Positions 8,949 to 17,241 of a stretch of DNA of 64,000 nt are shown here, in pieces; the first letter of the stretch is position 1, and each line of letters starts with the position of its first letter. The notes under the pieces are model-generated. The model worked only from the letters and a program-made list of their open reading frames with translations. It was not told the DNA's origin and did not search any database. A program made the position numbers and the translations under genes. The stretch lies in contig NZ_PCOU01000001.1 in assembly GCF_002979455.1 (NCBI RefSeq), positions 248,001 through 312,000 on the forward strand, written 5' to 3'. This DNA is from Chryseobacterium sp. MYb7 (lineage in GTDB: Bacteria > Bacteroidota > Bacteroidia > Flavobacteriales > Weeksellaceae).

Positions 8949-9374
8949 TTAGTTATTGATTTTGAATAAATTCGAGGTTCCCCTCGCTATTAAGCGGGTC
9001 TTATCTGCGTTCCATATTTCGCACTGAGCGTTTACAAACTGCCTCCCTCTTTTAATGATTTTAGTTTCGGCTACAATATTATCATTTTCTTTTGCAGTTG
9101 AAAAATAATCAATGACATTATTTATAGTGGTAATGAAAGAATTTTCATTTAAAGAAAACATCGTGGCACCGATGACATCATCTATAATGGCTGCTGTAAC
9201 TCCACCATGAAGATTTCCGATCGGGTTCAGCCATTCCGGTCTTATGGTATATTGAAATTCCAGTTGCCCTTCTTCTACAGAAAGAACAATAGGATTGAGC
9301 CATTTCATAAAAGGAGATGGTGACTGGTCAAATTCTTTGCCGATAAATTGTTTTAATTGTGCTAATCTATCCAT
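8949..9374 (-). CDS. PaaI-type hot-dog thioesterase
   Basis: Probably hydrolyses acyl-CoA thioesters. The fold signature GNLHGGVTAAIIDDVIG (about residues 70-86 from the chosen start) is the PaaI/YdiI hot-dog motif, with the HGG and Asp of the active-site helix. I chose the start at 9374 (MDRLAQLKQF), giving 141 residues. It lies 11 nt past the thiolase stop, behind an A-rich leader, whereas an upstream in-frame ATG would overlap the thiolase. Its place between a thiolase and fabF suggests release of acyl groups from CoA or ACP. The substrate is unknown. Confidence 0.88.
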   Translation of the reverse strand: MDRLAQLKQFIGKEFDQSPSPFMKWLNPIVLSVEEGQLEFQYTIRPEWLNPIGNLHGGVTAAIIDDVIGATMFSLNENSFITTINNVIDYFSTAKENDNIVAETKIIKRGRQFVNAQCEIWNADKTRLIARGTSNLFKINN

Positions 9375-9385
9375 ACCTGAGTTTT

Positions 9386-10654
9386 TTACTTTTCTAAAAT
9401 CATGGTTACTCCCTGTCCACGGGCTGCACAAATGGATATAAACCCTTTTCCGCTGCCTTTTTCATGAAGTAATTTTGCCAATGTTGCAATAATTCTTCCT
9501 CCTGTAGCCGCAAATGGATGGGCTGCTGCAAGGCTTCCTCCTTTTACATTCAGTTTGCTTCTGTCTATTTTGCCCAGGGCTTTTTCCAATCCGAATTTTC
9601 GCGCAAGCTCATCATTTTCCCAGATTTTTATGGTGGCTAAAACCTGTGCTGCAAATGCTTCGTGAATTTCATAATAATCGAAATCAGACAGATTCATTCC
9701 TGCTTTTTTAAGCATTCTTTCTGCTGCGAAAACCGGAGCAAGAAGCAGATCCTGTTTATGTTCTACATATTCTATTCCTGCCAGTTCTGAAAAGCTGATG
9801 TAGGCTAAAATGGGTAAGTTGTTGGCTTTTGCCCATTCTTCACTGGCCAGCAAGACTGCTGAAGCTCCATCTGTAAATGGGGTTGAATTTCCTGCTGTTA
9901 GAGTTCCGTTCTGTTTATCAAATGCAGGTTTTAGCTGTGAAAGCTTTTCAAAACTACTGTCGCGTCTTAAATTATTATCTTTATCTAAGCCAAAAGCCGG
10001 AGTGATCATATCATCAAAGAATCCTTCATCATAGGCTTTTGCCATATTCTGATGACTTTTTAAAGCCAATTCGTCCTGTTCTTTTCTGGGAATATTATAA
10101 TATTTTGCTGTAATTTCTGTGTGCTCTCCCATTACCAGCCCTGTTTTGGGTTCTTGTCCTTTGTAAGGAATTGGCATCCAGTCTTTCAATTTTGGGCTTA
10201 GCAGTTGTTTTAATTTTCCAAATGCTGATTTTTCTTTATTGGCTTTTAACAGGGCTTTTCTTAATCTTGGTGAAGACTCAAACGGAATGTTGCTCATGGC
10301 TTCCACTCCGCATGCAATACCGGATTCTATCTGTCCTAATGCAATTTTATTTCCAATATAAATAGCGGCTTCAATACCTGTATCACATGCCTGCTGAAGG
10401 TCACATGCGGGAGTTGCAGGGTCAAGAGTTGTATTCATCACAGTTTCTCTGATGAGGTTGCTTTCTGAAATATGCTTAATCACAGCACCGCCGGCAACTT
10501 CTCCCAGTCGTTTCCCTTTAAGATGATAGCGGTCTATCAATCCGTTTAGAGAAGCAAGCAGGAGATCCTGGTTCCTCTGTTCCGAATAAGCGGTATTCAT
10601 TCTGGCAAAAGGAATTCTGTTGTATCCTACAATAGCCACTTTTTTTGTTTCCAT
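9386..10654 (-). CDS. Acetyl-CoA C-acyltransferase (thiolase, FadI-like)
   Basis: Cleaves 3-ketoacyl-CoA or condenses two acyl-CoAs. The start at 10654 (METKKVAIVGYNRIPFAR) gives 422 residues and lies 10 nt after the TetR stop. A longer in-frame start would overlap tetR. The nucleophile Cys lies in ACDLQQACDTGIEAA, the catalytic His in EIHEAFAAQVLA and PFAATGGR, and the second Cys in ICAARGQG. The segments KLKDWMPIP and LRPAFDKQNGTLTAGNSTP resemble E. coli FadI, the trifunctional-complex thiolase, more than PhaA or AtoB. No FadJ-like partner is present in the window, so its physiological direction is open. Confidence 0.9.
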   Translation of the reverse strand: METKKVAIVGYNRIPFARMNTAYSEQRNQDLLLASLNGLIDRYHLKGKRLGEVAGGAVIKHISESNLIRETVMNTTLDPATPACDLQQACDTGIEAAIYIGNKIALGQIESGIACGVEAMSNIPFESSPRLRKALLKANKEKSAFGKLKQLLSPKLKDWMPIPYKGQEPKTGLVMGEHTEITAKYYNIPRKEQDELALKSHQNMAKAYDEGFFDDMITPAFGLDKDNNLRRDSSFEKLSQLKPAFDKQNGTLTAGNSTPFTDGASAVLLASEEWAKANNLPILAYISFSELAGIEYVEHKQDLLLAPVFAAERMLKKAGMNLSDFDYYEIHEAFAAQVLATIKIWENDELARKFGLEKALGKIDRSKLNVKGGSLAAAHPFAATGGRIIATLAKLLHEKGSGKGFISICAARGQGVTMILEK

Positions 10655-10664
10655 ATTGTATAAT

Positions 10665-11270
10665 TTATGATGGAAGAATATTGAGTTCATGATCAATCAT
10701 GTAGGCGATTTTATCTAACGCATGGTTTAGAAAGCTTTGATCACCCATGGTTTTTGAAAGCAGGATTCCGCCTTCAATAAGCATAATGAATAGGGAAGCG
10801 TATTGCTCGGCATCGATGTTTGTACCAATTTCGCCTTTTTTTTGTCCCTCCAGAATTGCTGCTGATATTTTGGTCATCCATTGTTCGAAGGATCTTCTAA
10901 CCTGAGTTTTTAAGGCAGGAAAAGAATCATCAGCTTCTGTTGCTGCATTCATTAACGGACATCCGCCGTTGGCAAAGACAAACTTCCAGTTTTTCCGGTA
11001 AAAGTCTACAAGCGCATGAAGTTTATCCAATGAAGTGTGAAACTCTTCTCCAAAAGAGCGACTGAGCGTTTTACCCAGCAATCCGGCATTGTATTTATAA
11101 ACTTCAATAGCTACTTCATCTTTATTTTCAAAATTTCCATAGATACTGCCTTTCGTCAGTCCGGTTATCTGGGTAATGTCAGACAGCGATGTGGAAATAT
11201 AACCCTTTGTATTAAAAAGAGTTGCCGTTTTCTCGATGATATGCTGTTTTGTTTTTTCTGCCTTCGACAT
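10665..11270 (-). CDS. TetR/AcrR family transcriptional regulator
   Basis: The 201-residue protein has an N-terminal TetR helix-turn-helix: KTKQHIIEKTATLFNTKGY, then TSLSDITQITGLTKGSIYGNF (about residues 7-47). The C-terminal part is a divergent helical ligand-binding domain. It is the first gene of the minus-strand lipid operon, directly behind a perfect dyad operator, which implies autorepression and control of the thiolase, thioesterase and fabF. By analogy with FadR/FabR-type TetR proteins, an acyl-CoA or fatty acid is a reasonable ligand. That is inference from context. Confidence 0.92.
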   Translation of the reverse strand: MSKAEKTKQHIIEKTATLFNTKGYISTSLSDITQITGLTKGSIYGNFENKDEVAIEVYKYNAGLLGKTLSRSFGEEFHTSLDKLHALVDFYRKNWKFVFANGGCPLMNAATEADDSFPALKTQVRRSFEQWMTKISAAILEGQKKGEIGTNIDAEQYASLFIMLIEGGILLSKTMGDQSFLNHALDKIAYMIDHELNILPS

Positions 11271-11301
11271 TATAAATGTTTAAATACAATGCAAATATAC
11301 A

Positions 11302-11325
11302 AAAATATACCACTCGGTATATTTT
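11302..11325. promoter_or_regulatory. TetR operator: perfect 10-bp inverted repeat
   Basis: AAAATATACC-N4-GGTATATTTT is a perfect dyad with spacer ACTC, centred 44 nt upstream of the tetR start codon. Two candidate minus-strand -7 boxes (TATATTTG at 11292-11299 and TATTTTTG at 11300-11307) abut or overlap it, so a bound dimer would block RNA polymerase. The ACC-N4-GGT core is common for TetR-family sites. Confidence 0.8.
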
Positions 11326-11366
11326 ATTAATAAGATTAATTGATGTAAATATTGATGGCTTAAGTT

Positions 11367-11428
11367 TTGGCTAAAGCCAATAGGTTTGTTTTTAAAATAG
11401 AAAAACGGGCTAAAGCCCGTTCCTATTG
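11367..11428. repeat. REP-like double palindrome with GGCTAAAGCC cores
   Basis: Two short palindromes, TTGGCTAAAGCCAA (11367-11380) and AACGGGCTAAAGCCCGTT (11404-11421), share the core GGCTAAAGCC/GGGCTAAAGCCC. They are tied together by an outer inverted repeat, CAATAGG (11378-11384) and CCTATTG (11422-11428). The arrangement looks like an intergenic repetitive palindrome. On the minus strand the second hairpin is followed by T-rich sequence and may terminate the OsmC transcript. Confidence 0.7.
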
Positions 11429-11446
11429 ATATAAATTCTTTGAATC

Positions 11447-11866
11447 TTAATTCTCTAGAGTAGCATTCAATGTAATTTCAAAGTTGAATGCGGCACTTAC
11501 AGGGCATCCTTCTTCAGCAATCTTAGCGAATTTCTGGAATTCTTCTTCCGAAATTCCCGGAACTTTTGCAGTAAGAGTCAGTTCAGATTTTGTAATCTTT
11601 CCGATGTTGGGGTCAAGAGTGATTACAGAAGTTGTTTTTAATTCTTCAGGATTGTAACCTGCCTGAGATAATTCTGCATCCAGTTTCATTGTGAAACATC
11701 CGGCGTGAGCTGCTGCCAGTAATTCTTCAGGGTTTGTCCCAACACCATCTGCAAAACGGCTGTTGAAAGAATATTGAGTCTGATTTAAAGTGGTACTTTG
11801 AGTAGTTAAGTGTCCTTTTCCTTCTTTGATGGTACCGTTCCAAACGGCTGTTGCGTTACGTCTCAT
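11447..11866 (-). CDS. OsmC family peroxiredoxin
   Basis: Reduces organic hydroperoxides using a reactive Cys pair. The 139-residue protein starts RRNATAVWNGTIKEGKG, typical of the OsmC subgroup. It has the two active-site Cys in LLAAAHAGCFTM (about Cys56) and EEGCPVSAAF (about Cys119), with the Glu of the NPEELL helix nearby. Its length is normal. A good promoter precedes it in the gap after the AraC gene, so it can be expressed independently, although the AraC protein upstream on the same strand may regulate it. Confidence 0.92.
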   Translation of the reverse strand: MRRNATAVWNGTIKEGKGHLTTQSTTLNQTQYSFNSRFADGVGTNPEELLAAAHAGCFTMKLDAELSQAGYNPEELKTTSVITLDPNIGKITKSELTLTAKVPGISEEEFQKFAKIAEEGCPVSAAFNFEITLNATLEN

Positions 11867-11908
11867 AATGTTTGTTTTTGTGTTGAGTATTGTTTGATTT
11901 TGATGTTA

Positions 11909-11939
11909 CAAAGATATATCGGTGACGGAGAGTGTTCAA
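11909..11939 (-). promoter_or_regulatory. Promoter of the OsmC-family gene
   Basis: On the minus strand a TTG (11937-11939) is followed after 20 nt by TATCTTTG (11909-11916). This matches the Bacteroidetes TTG-N17-23-TAnnTTTG promoter and lies 42 nt upstream of the start codon, inside the 86-nt gap behind the AraC gene. Confidence 0.7.
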
Positions 11940-11952
11940 TAGATAAAAGGTG

Positions 11953-12819
11953 TTAAATCTTGTACTTTTTTCCCGAGGAGTAATTTTTTTTGAAATTAGC
12001 AGGTGTACTTCCTGTTTTATTGGTAAAAAGACGGTTAAAATAAGCAGGATCTTCATACCCAAGATCATAGGCTATTTCTTTGATTGGCTTATCTGTATAG
12101 AAAAGTAATCTTTTAGCCTCTAACAAAATTCTGTTGATGATCAACTGATTGGGAGATTCCAGATGTAAGTTTTTAAATTTATGAGTTAAAGTTTTTGGGG
12201 CTATGTGAAGCATTTCTGCATATTCTGCAACATTGTGCTTTTCTCTGAAATGAATTTCCAGATATCTGCTGAAATCCCGGAAAATATCAAGCTCACTGCC
12301 TGGAATTCTTATAGAGCTATTGTCTAAATTCTGTTTCTTCCATTTGCGGGTAGCCCGGATGATGATCTGTTTTACATAGGTTCTGATCATTTCCTCTGCG
12401 GAAGAATCTTTCCACTCAAGCTCATCCTGAATATTCTGAAACAGATCTTTTATAAGAGTGGTTTCTGAATCATCAAGCTCTACGAAAGGAATTTCAAATA
12501 CATTATGAAAGAGAAGCCCGTCGCAGGCCACTTCCTTATCATGAATCTGGATGCAGTAAAAATCACGGTTGTAGAAAAGAAGGACAGATTCCTCTTTTCC
12601 TTTTTGGAGGTTCAGATGCTGGTTAGTCAGAAAAAAAAGTGAAGGCTTTTTGGTTTTGTAATGATTAAAATCTACCGTAAGTTCGTATCCTGAAGGAATA
12701 AAAAATACTTTAATATCTGTACTGAACCGATTTGCATTGAAGTTCTCCAGATTTTCTTCTGAAAATACTTCCAGTCCGAGTCTTTTATAGTGATCTTCGA
12801 AAATAAGCTGTTGCGGCAT
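11953..12819 (-). CDS. AraC family transcriptional regulator
   Basis: The 288-residue protein has an N-terminal sensor region (about 1-180) of no obvious cupin character. The C-terminal AraC double helix-turn-helix (about 190-280) reads VAEYAEMLHIAPKTLTHKFK, then KPIKEIAYDLGYEDPAYFNRLF and TGSTPANFKK, which is the conserved second-helix signature. It is divergent from the AraC gene at 13020 across a 200-nt intergenic region and lies upstream of the OsmC gene on the same strand. The target is unknown; the OsmC gene is one candidate. Confidence 0.9.
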   Translation of the reverse strand: MPQQLIFEDHYKRLGLEVFSEENLENFNANRFSTDIKVFFIPSGYELTVDFNHYKTKKPSLFFLTNQHLNLQKGKEESVLLFYNRDFYCIQIHDKEVACDGLLFHNVFEIPFVELDDSETTLIKDLFQNIQDELEWKDSSAEEMIRTYVKQIIIRATRKWKKQNLDNSSIRIPGSELDIFRDFSRYLEIHFREKHNVAEYAEMLHIAPKTLTHKFKNLHLESPNQLIINRILLEAKRLLFYTDKPIKEIAYDLGYEDPAYFNRLFTNKTGSTPANFKKNYSSGKKYKI

Positions 12820-13019
12820 ACTTTAACTTTAGTTTAAAGATACAAAAAAGCATGATTTTGACTCTATTAAATTATTGAAACGTAAATTTCTGATGTCTGA
12901 CATACTGAATTGGAATAAAATAAATAGGAAATATATTTTTACATTGATATTATTTTATCATTTTTACAAAGATTTGTATCGCGACCTATATTATTTAATC
13001 TTTTTTCATAACTGCCTGT

Positions 13020-13898
13020 ATGAGCGAATTAGAAAATATTCTGAGAGAAATAACTCCACTGTCTCCTGAGGATAGTTTTCTCGTGTTTGACAGGATTAAA
13101 GCGTCTTTCGACTTTCCGTACCACTATCATCCGGAAATTGAAATCAACTTTATCTACAAAGGAAAAGGGTATCGCCGAATGGTTGGAGATCATACCGGAG
13201 AGATTGGAAATATAGAGCTGGTATTGGTAGGTCCCAATCTGCCGCACTGCTGGGCCAATTACAGATGCAAAAACAGAAAAACCCACGAAATTACTATACA
13301 ATTCAATCAGGATTTCTTTCAACAGTCGCTCATGGAGAAAAATATCCTGAAGCCCATCAATAATCTGATGAAAGATTCCATCAGAGGAATTCTTTTTTCT
13401 TCCGAAACTGCTGAGAAACTAAAAGATTCGTTTCTTAACCTGTCCAAGATGAACAGCTTTGAGTCTTTTATAGAAATAATGAAGATTCTGAACGAATTGG
13501 CTGTAGCAGAAAATAAAATACTTTTATCATCCTATAGTATTGAACTCGAGACTTTTGCTGATAATGATAAAATGAAGGTTGTTCATGATTTTGTGCATAA
13601 GAATTTTGAGAATAAAATAACGTTGGATAAAGCAGCCTCATTGGTGAATATGAGCAATGTGACGTTCAACAGATTTATCAAAAAAAGAACTGGGAAAACC
13701 TTTATTAATTATCTGAATGAGATAAGGATCAGCTATGCTGCACGCTGGCTGATGGAAAAGAATCTTACTGTTTTTGAGATCGCTTTTGAAGCCGGATTTA
13801 ATAATATTGCCAACTTCAATAAGGTATTTAAATCCATCAAAAAGACAACACCAACTGAATTTAAAGAACAATTTAAAGGCGTTAAAAAAATTGAATAA
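13020..13898 (+). CDS. AraC family regulator with cupin sensor domain
   Basis: The N-terminal cupin-like sensor carries FPYHYHPEIEINFIYKGKG (about residues 27-45) and a following GPNLPHCW motif. The C-terminal AraC DNA-binding domain (about 185-287) has KITLDKAASLVNMSNVTFNR and LTVFEIAFEAGFNNIANFNK with TTPTEFKEQ. This HYHPE cupin plus AraC layout is common in regulators of sugar utilisation. The gene sits immediately upstream of the SusC/SusD locus in the same orientation, separated by a terminator, and is the only dedicated regulator next to the locus. A role in controlling it is therefore inferred. Confidence 0.9.
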   Translation: MSELENILREITPLSPEDSFLVFDRIKASFDFPYHYHPEIEINFIYKGKGYRRMVGDHTGEIGNIELVLVGPNLPHCWANYRCKNRKTHEITIQFNQDFFQQSLMEKNILKPINNLMKDSIRGILFSSETAEKLKDSFLNLSKMNSFESFIEIMKILNELAVAENKILLSSYSIELETFADNDKMKVVHDFVHKNFENKITLDKAASLVNMSNVTFNRFIKKRTGKTFINYLNEIRISYAARWLMEKNLTVFEIAFEAGFNNIANFNKVFKSIKKTTPTEFKEQFKGVKKIE

Positions 13899-13938
13899 TA
13901 CTCTTTTAAGTTTCACTTTTTCTACAAATAAAAGACAT

Positions 13939-13969
13939 AACCGGACATAAGCATCCGGTTTTATTTTTG
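13939..13969 (+). terminator. Rho-independent terminator after the AraC gene
   Basis: AACCGGA (13939-13945) pairs with TCCGGTT (13954-13960) around an 8-nt loop, followed by a T-rich run. It separates the regulator from the SusC operon. Confidence 0.75.
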
Positions 13970-14057
13970 ATAAAAATGAAGATAAATCCTCTTTTTTTGA
14001 TAGAATTTAATCAGGTGTATTTTGTTGGTATTTAGAGGTTTAATCGGGTTTGAATAA

Positions 14058-14215
14058 AATTGCTGAAAAAATAATATCGTTTTATGATAAAATAGTATTA
14101 TATCAGACTGGTTACAAAATTTAGATTTGTGAATGTGAATTAAATCTTAACAAAACTTTAAATAATTTAATACATAAACAGCAAAATTTTGCTGAAAAAA
14201 CAATAATTGTTTTTG
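14058..14215 (+). promoter_or_regulatory. SusC operon leader with palindrome and repeated TTGCTGAAAAAA boxes
   Basis: The 375-nt gap 13899-14273 contains the perfect 16-bp palindrome CAGCAAAATTTTGCTG (14179-14194). The box TTGCTGAAAAAA followed by an AATAAT-like stretch occurs at about 14060-14076 and again at about 14189-14206. TAGATTTG at 14122-14129 fits the -7 consensus, though no TTG lies at the standard distance upstream. The repeated box and palindrome are candidate operators for the adjacent AraC regulator. Function is inferred. Confidence 0.45.
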
Positions 14216-14273
14216 TATTGAAAAATAAAGCAATGTAATTGATTCTCAATTAAATCTAACGAATCTATACCTT

Positions 14274-17231
14274 ATGAGAAAAGCAGTTATACCCGTTCTG
14301 TTCGTTTTTTCAATTTCTGCGAATGCACAGGAGAAAAAATCAGCCGATACTACGAAGACAAACAGTATTGAGGAGGTCGTAGTCACCTCTTTGGGGATAA
14401 AGAGGCAGGCCCGCTCTTTGACGTATTCCAGTCAGCAGATTGGCGGGGATGAGCTTACTGAAGTGAAAACTCCCAATCTATTAAATTCGATCAATGGAAA
14501 AGTTTCCAATGTACAGATCAACAGAACCAATGGTGTAGGTAGCTCCGTAAGGGTGATTATGAGAGGGAATAAGTCTGTATCAAACAGCCAGCCCTTGTAT
14601 GTAGTGGATGGAATTCCTATTATCAACGGAACAGGAAAATCTGCGGATATAAGTCAGTATTCCAATATGCCGGATCCGGGAGATGTACTGAGTTCTATTA
14701 ATCCTGATGATATTGAGAGCATCAACTTCCTGAAAGGAGCATCAGCATCAGCATTATACGGTTCCGCAGGTGGAAACGGAGCTATTTTGATTACCACAAG
14801 AAAAGGGAAAATAGGGAAGAGCTCGATCTCTTATAGCTCGAGTTTAACGGTTGAAAGAGCTTATAGCTTACCCAAACTGCAACATAGCTATTTATCTTAT
14901 GATCCATCCTATCCTACTCAATCTCCAGGAAATAATATTGAGAGCTGGGGGGCAAAAGGAAGTTCGAAAGACTACCTTAAAGATTTTCTGCAAACCGGAA
15001 CAACTTGGGTGAACAGCCTTTCTTTCCAATCCGGAAACGAAAAATCAACCAACTATTTTTCCATTGGAAATACTACCAATAAAGGGGTGATCCCAATGTC
15101 TTATTTTGATCAGTATAATGTGTCATTCAGAAACTCAAGTAAGTTTCTTGATGATAAACTGACATTGGATGCTAACTTCATTGGTTCATTACAAGATAGT
15201 AAAAACAGACAGACTCCGGGAGCATCTTTCTCTCCTTTAGCAAGTTTATACTGGCTGCCAAGAGGAGTAGATTTCGATCAATATGGACCTGATAACTATT
15301 CTTTCATAGATAAAAAGAGACTTTTACCTGCACAAAACTGGTGGGAAGTAAAGCCTGACGGAAGTTTCAAAGGAAACCCGGAAACTCAAAATCCATATTG
15401 GATTTTAAACAGAAATGCGGTTACGGTTAAAAATAAAAATGCATACAGCGCTGTTTCATTGTCTTATGAGATTAATCCATGGTTAACTGCGCGAGTAAGA
15501 GGTAATTATAGCTGGAACAGTTCAGACAGCCAGCGTGATATTTCGGCTTATTCAGCGCCAAGTTTACTGGCAGGAGGACAAAACGGAAGAATCCTTAAAA
15601 ACGTATACGAAAATTCGTCTACTTATGGTGACGTTTTATTGATTGGTAGTCCAAAATTAAGCGAATCAATTTCTTTAGACTTTACCGTTGGAGGAAGTGT
15701 GAATACTACAAGTAATAAAGTAACACAGATTGATAATGCTTATCTGTCCAATCCTAATTTGTTTGCAATAAACAACCTGCAATGGAATGTAGACCGAAGC
15801 CCGGGAGATGGATATCATAATATCTACTGGAACTTGAAAAAGCAGGTGCGGTCAGTTTTTGCAAGTGCTTCAGTAGGGTATAAGAATATGTTTTATGTAG
15901 ATATGACCTTTAGAAATGACTGGGATTCTACTTTGGCATTAACAGGAAGAAGCGGATTTGATTATGAGTCTGTAGGAGCGAATGCGATCTTATCTTCTAT
16001 CTTTAAACTTCCGGAAGTGATTAATTTCTGGAAAGTAAGAGGTTCTTATGCAACTGTAGGGTTAGGATTACCAGCTAATATTTCTAATGCAATGGTTGCC
16101 TATTATAATGCCTATTCTTATGGAGTAGATGCAGGAACTATTGTATATCCGAAAAGTTCATTTGTTACCAGTCGCCCAGACCTTATTCCTCGTCCGGAAC
16201 TTAATAAAACGTTTGAGGCAGGAACTGAGTTGAGAATGTTCAGCAACAGATTAAATTTCGATCTTACTTATTATAACTCTAATGCCAGCAATCAGTTGTT
16301 GGAGACAACGATTGGATCTAACTTTGGAGGAATTCCATCAGGTTCATATTATATTAATGCGGGGAAAATACGCAATACAGGTTTTGAAGCCTCTTTATCA
16401 TACAAAGTTTTTGGGACAGAGAAATTTGGCTGGACAACTACAATAAATGCTTCTGCAAACAAAAATACAATTGTTGAATTATTTCCATCAAGCCTGCCAA
16501 TATCAGAAAACCAGCTTTTCTCATTAACGGGTGGTGGAGATTTCACAAAATTGAGACTGGGAGGATCTTTTGGAGATCTTTACGGAGTTAAATTCAAAAG
16601 AGATGATCAGGGACGTGTTTTAGTAGATGAAAATGGAGTTCCATTGGGTACTACAGGTGATCCTCAATATTTGGGTAATCCAAACCCTAAGTTTATTCTA
16701 GGTTTTAATAACTCTTTTAATATTGGTAAACTGGGAATATCTTTCCTTATCGATGGTAAATTCGGAGGTAAAGTATTGTCTCTTACTGAAAAAGCAAATG
16801 ATTTGTACGGAGTAAGCCAGGCGACTGCTGATGCAAGAGATGCTGGTGGAGTATCCATTCCAAACGCAGTATATGCTCCGGGAACACCTCTGGCAGGACA
16901 GGCTTATAACGGAGTTACCGATGCAAAAGCATATTATAAAAGAACAGGTGGTGCCGGTGGTATTGGGACTGGAATTGATGAGGCTTATTTATACAGTGCT
17001 ACAACGGTACGTTTACGTCAGGCATCCATCTCATACAGCTTTGATATCCAATCAAAATATATGAGAAATGCAACGGTAAGCTTGGTGGCAACCAATTTGT
17101 TTTTCTTCTATAAAAAAGCACCGTTTGATCCGGAACAAGTATCAGGAAATACACCTGGTGGGGTTGGGGTAGATTCATTCGGACTGCCGGTTACCCGCTC
17201 AATCGGACTATCATTAAAGGCTAACTTCTAA
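14274..17231 (+). CDS. SusC/RagA family TonB-linked outer membrane transporter
   Basis: The 985-residue outer-membrane barrel imports oligosaccharides with TonB energy. A signal peptide (MRKAVIPVLFVFSISANAQ) leads straight into a TonB-box-like SIEEVVVTSLGIKRQARSLTY. Unlike many SusC proteins there is no carboxypeptidase-like N-terminal domain. The plug shows LLNSINGKVSNVQI, GVGSSVRVIMRGNKS, QPLYVVDGIPI and SASALYGSAGGNGAILITT (about residues 63-180). The barrel ends SIGLSLKANF with the terminal Phe of outer-membrane proteins. It pairs with the SusD gene 10 nt downstream. The N-glycan ligand is inferred from the surrounding enzymes. Confidence 0.96.
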   Translation: MRKAVIPVLFVFSISANAQEKKSADTTKTNSIEEVVVTSLGIKRQARSLTYSSQQIGGDELTEVKTPNLLNSINGKVSNVQINRTNGVGSSVRVIMRGNKSVSNSQPLYVVDGIPIINGTGKSADISQYSNMPDPGDVLSSINPDDIESINFLKGASASALYGSAGGNGAILITTRKGKIGKSSISYSSSLTVERAYSLPKLQHSYLSYDPSYPTQSPGNNIESWGAKGSSKDYLKDFLQTGTTWVNSLSFQSGNEKSTNYFSIGNTTNKGVIPMSYFDQYNVSFRNSSKFLDDKLTLDANFIGSLQDSKNRQTPGASFSPLASLYWLPRGVDFDQYGPDNYSFIDKKRLLPAQNWWEVKPDGSFKGNPETQNPYWILNRNAVTVKNKNAYSAVSLSYEINPWLTARVRGNYSWNSSDSQRDISAYSAPSLLAGGQNGRILKNVYENSSTYGDVLLIGSPKLSESISLDFTVGGSVNTTSNKVTQIDNAYLSNPNLFAINNLQWNVDRSPGDGYHNIYWNLKKQVRSVFASASVGYKNMFYVDMTFRNDWDSTLALTGRSGFDYESVGANAILSSIFKLPEVINFWKVRGSYATVGLGLPANISNAMVAYYNAYSYGVDAGTIVYPKSSFVTSRPDLIPRPELNKTFEAGTELRMFSNRLNFDLTYYNSNASNQLLETTIGSNFGGIPSGSYYINAGKIRNTGFEASLSYKVFGTEKFGWTTTINASANKNTIVELFPSSLPISENQLFSLTGGGDFTKLRLGGSFGDLYGVKFKRDDQGRVLVDENGVPLGTTGDPQYLGNPNPKFILGFNNSFNIGKLGISFLIDGKFGGKVLSLTEKANDLYGVSQATADARDAGGVSIPNAVYAPGTPLAGQAYNGVTDAKAYYKRTGGAGGIGTGIDEAYLYSATTVRLRQASISYSFDIQSKYMRNATVSLVATNLFFFYKKAPFDPEQVSGNTPGGVGVDSFGLPVTRSIGLSLKANF

Positions 17232-17241
17232 TTTAACGAAA

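Noticed and set aside
9375..9431. Longer N-terminus for the hot-dog thioesterase starting at 9431
   Set aside because: It would overlap the thiolase coding end; the ATG at 9374 follows the thiolase stop by 11 nt and gives a normal-length protein.
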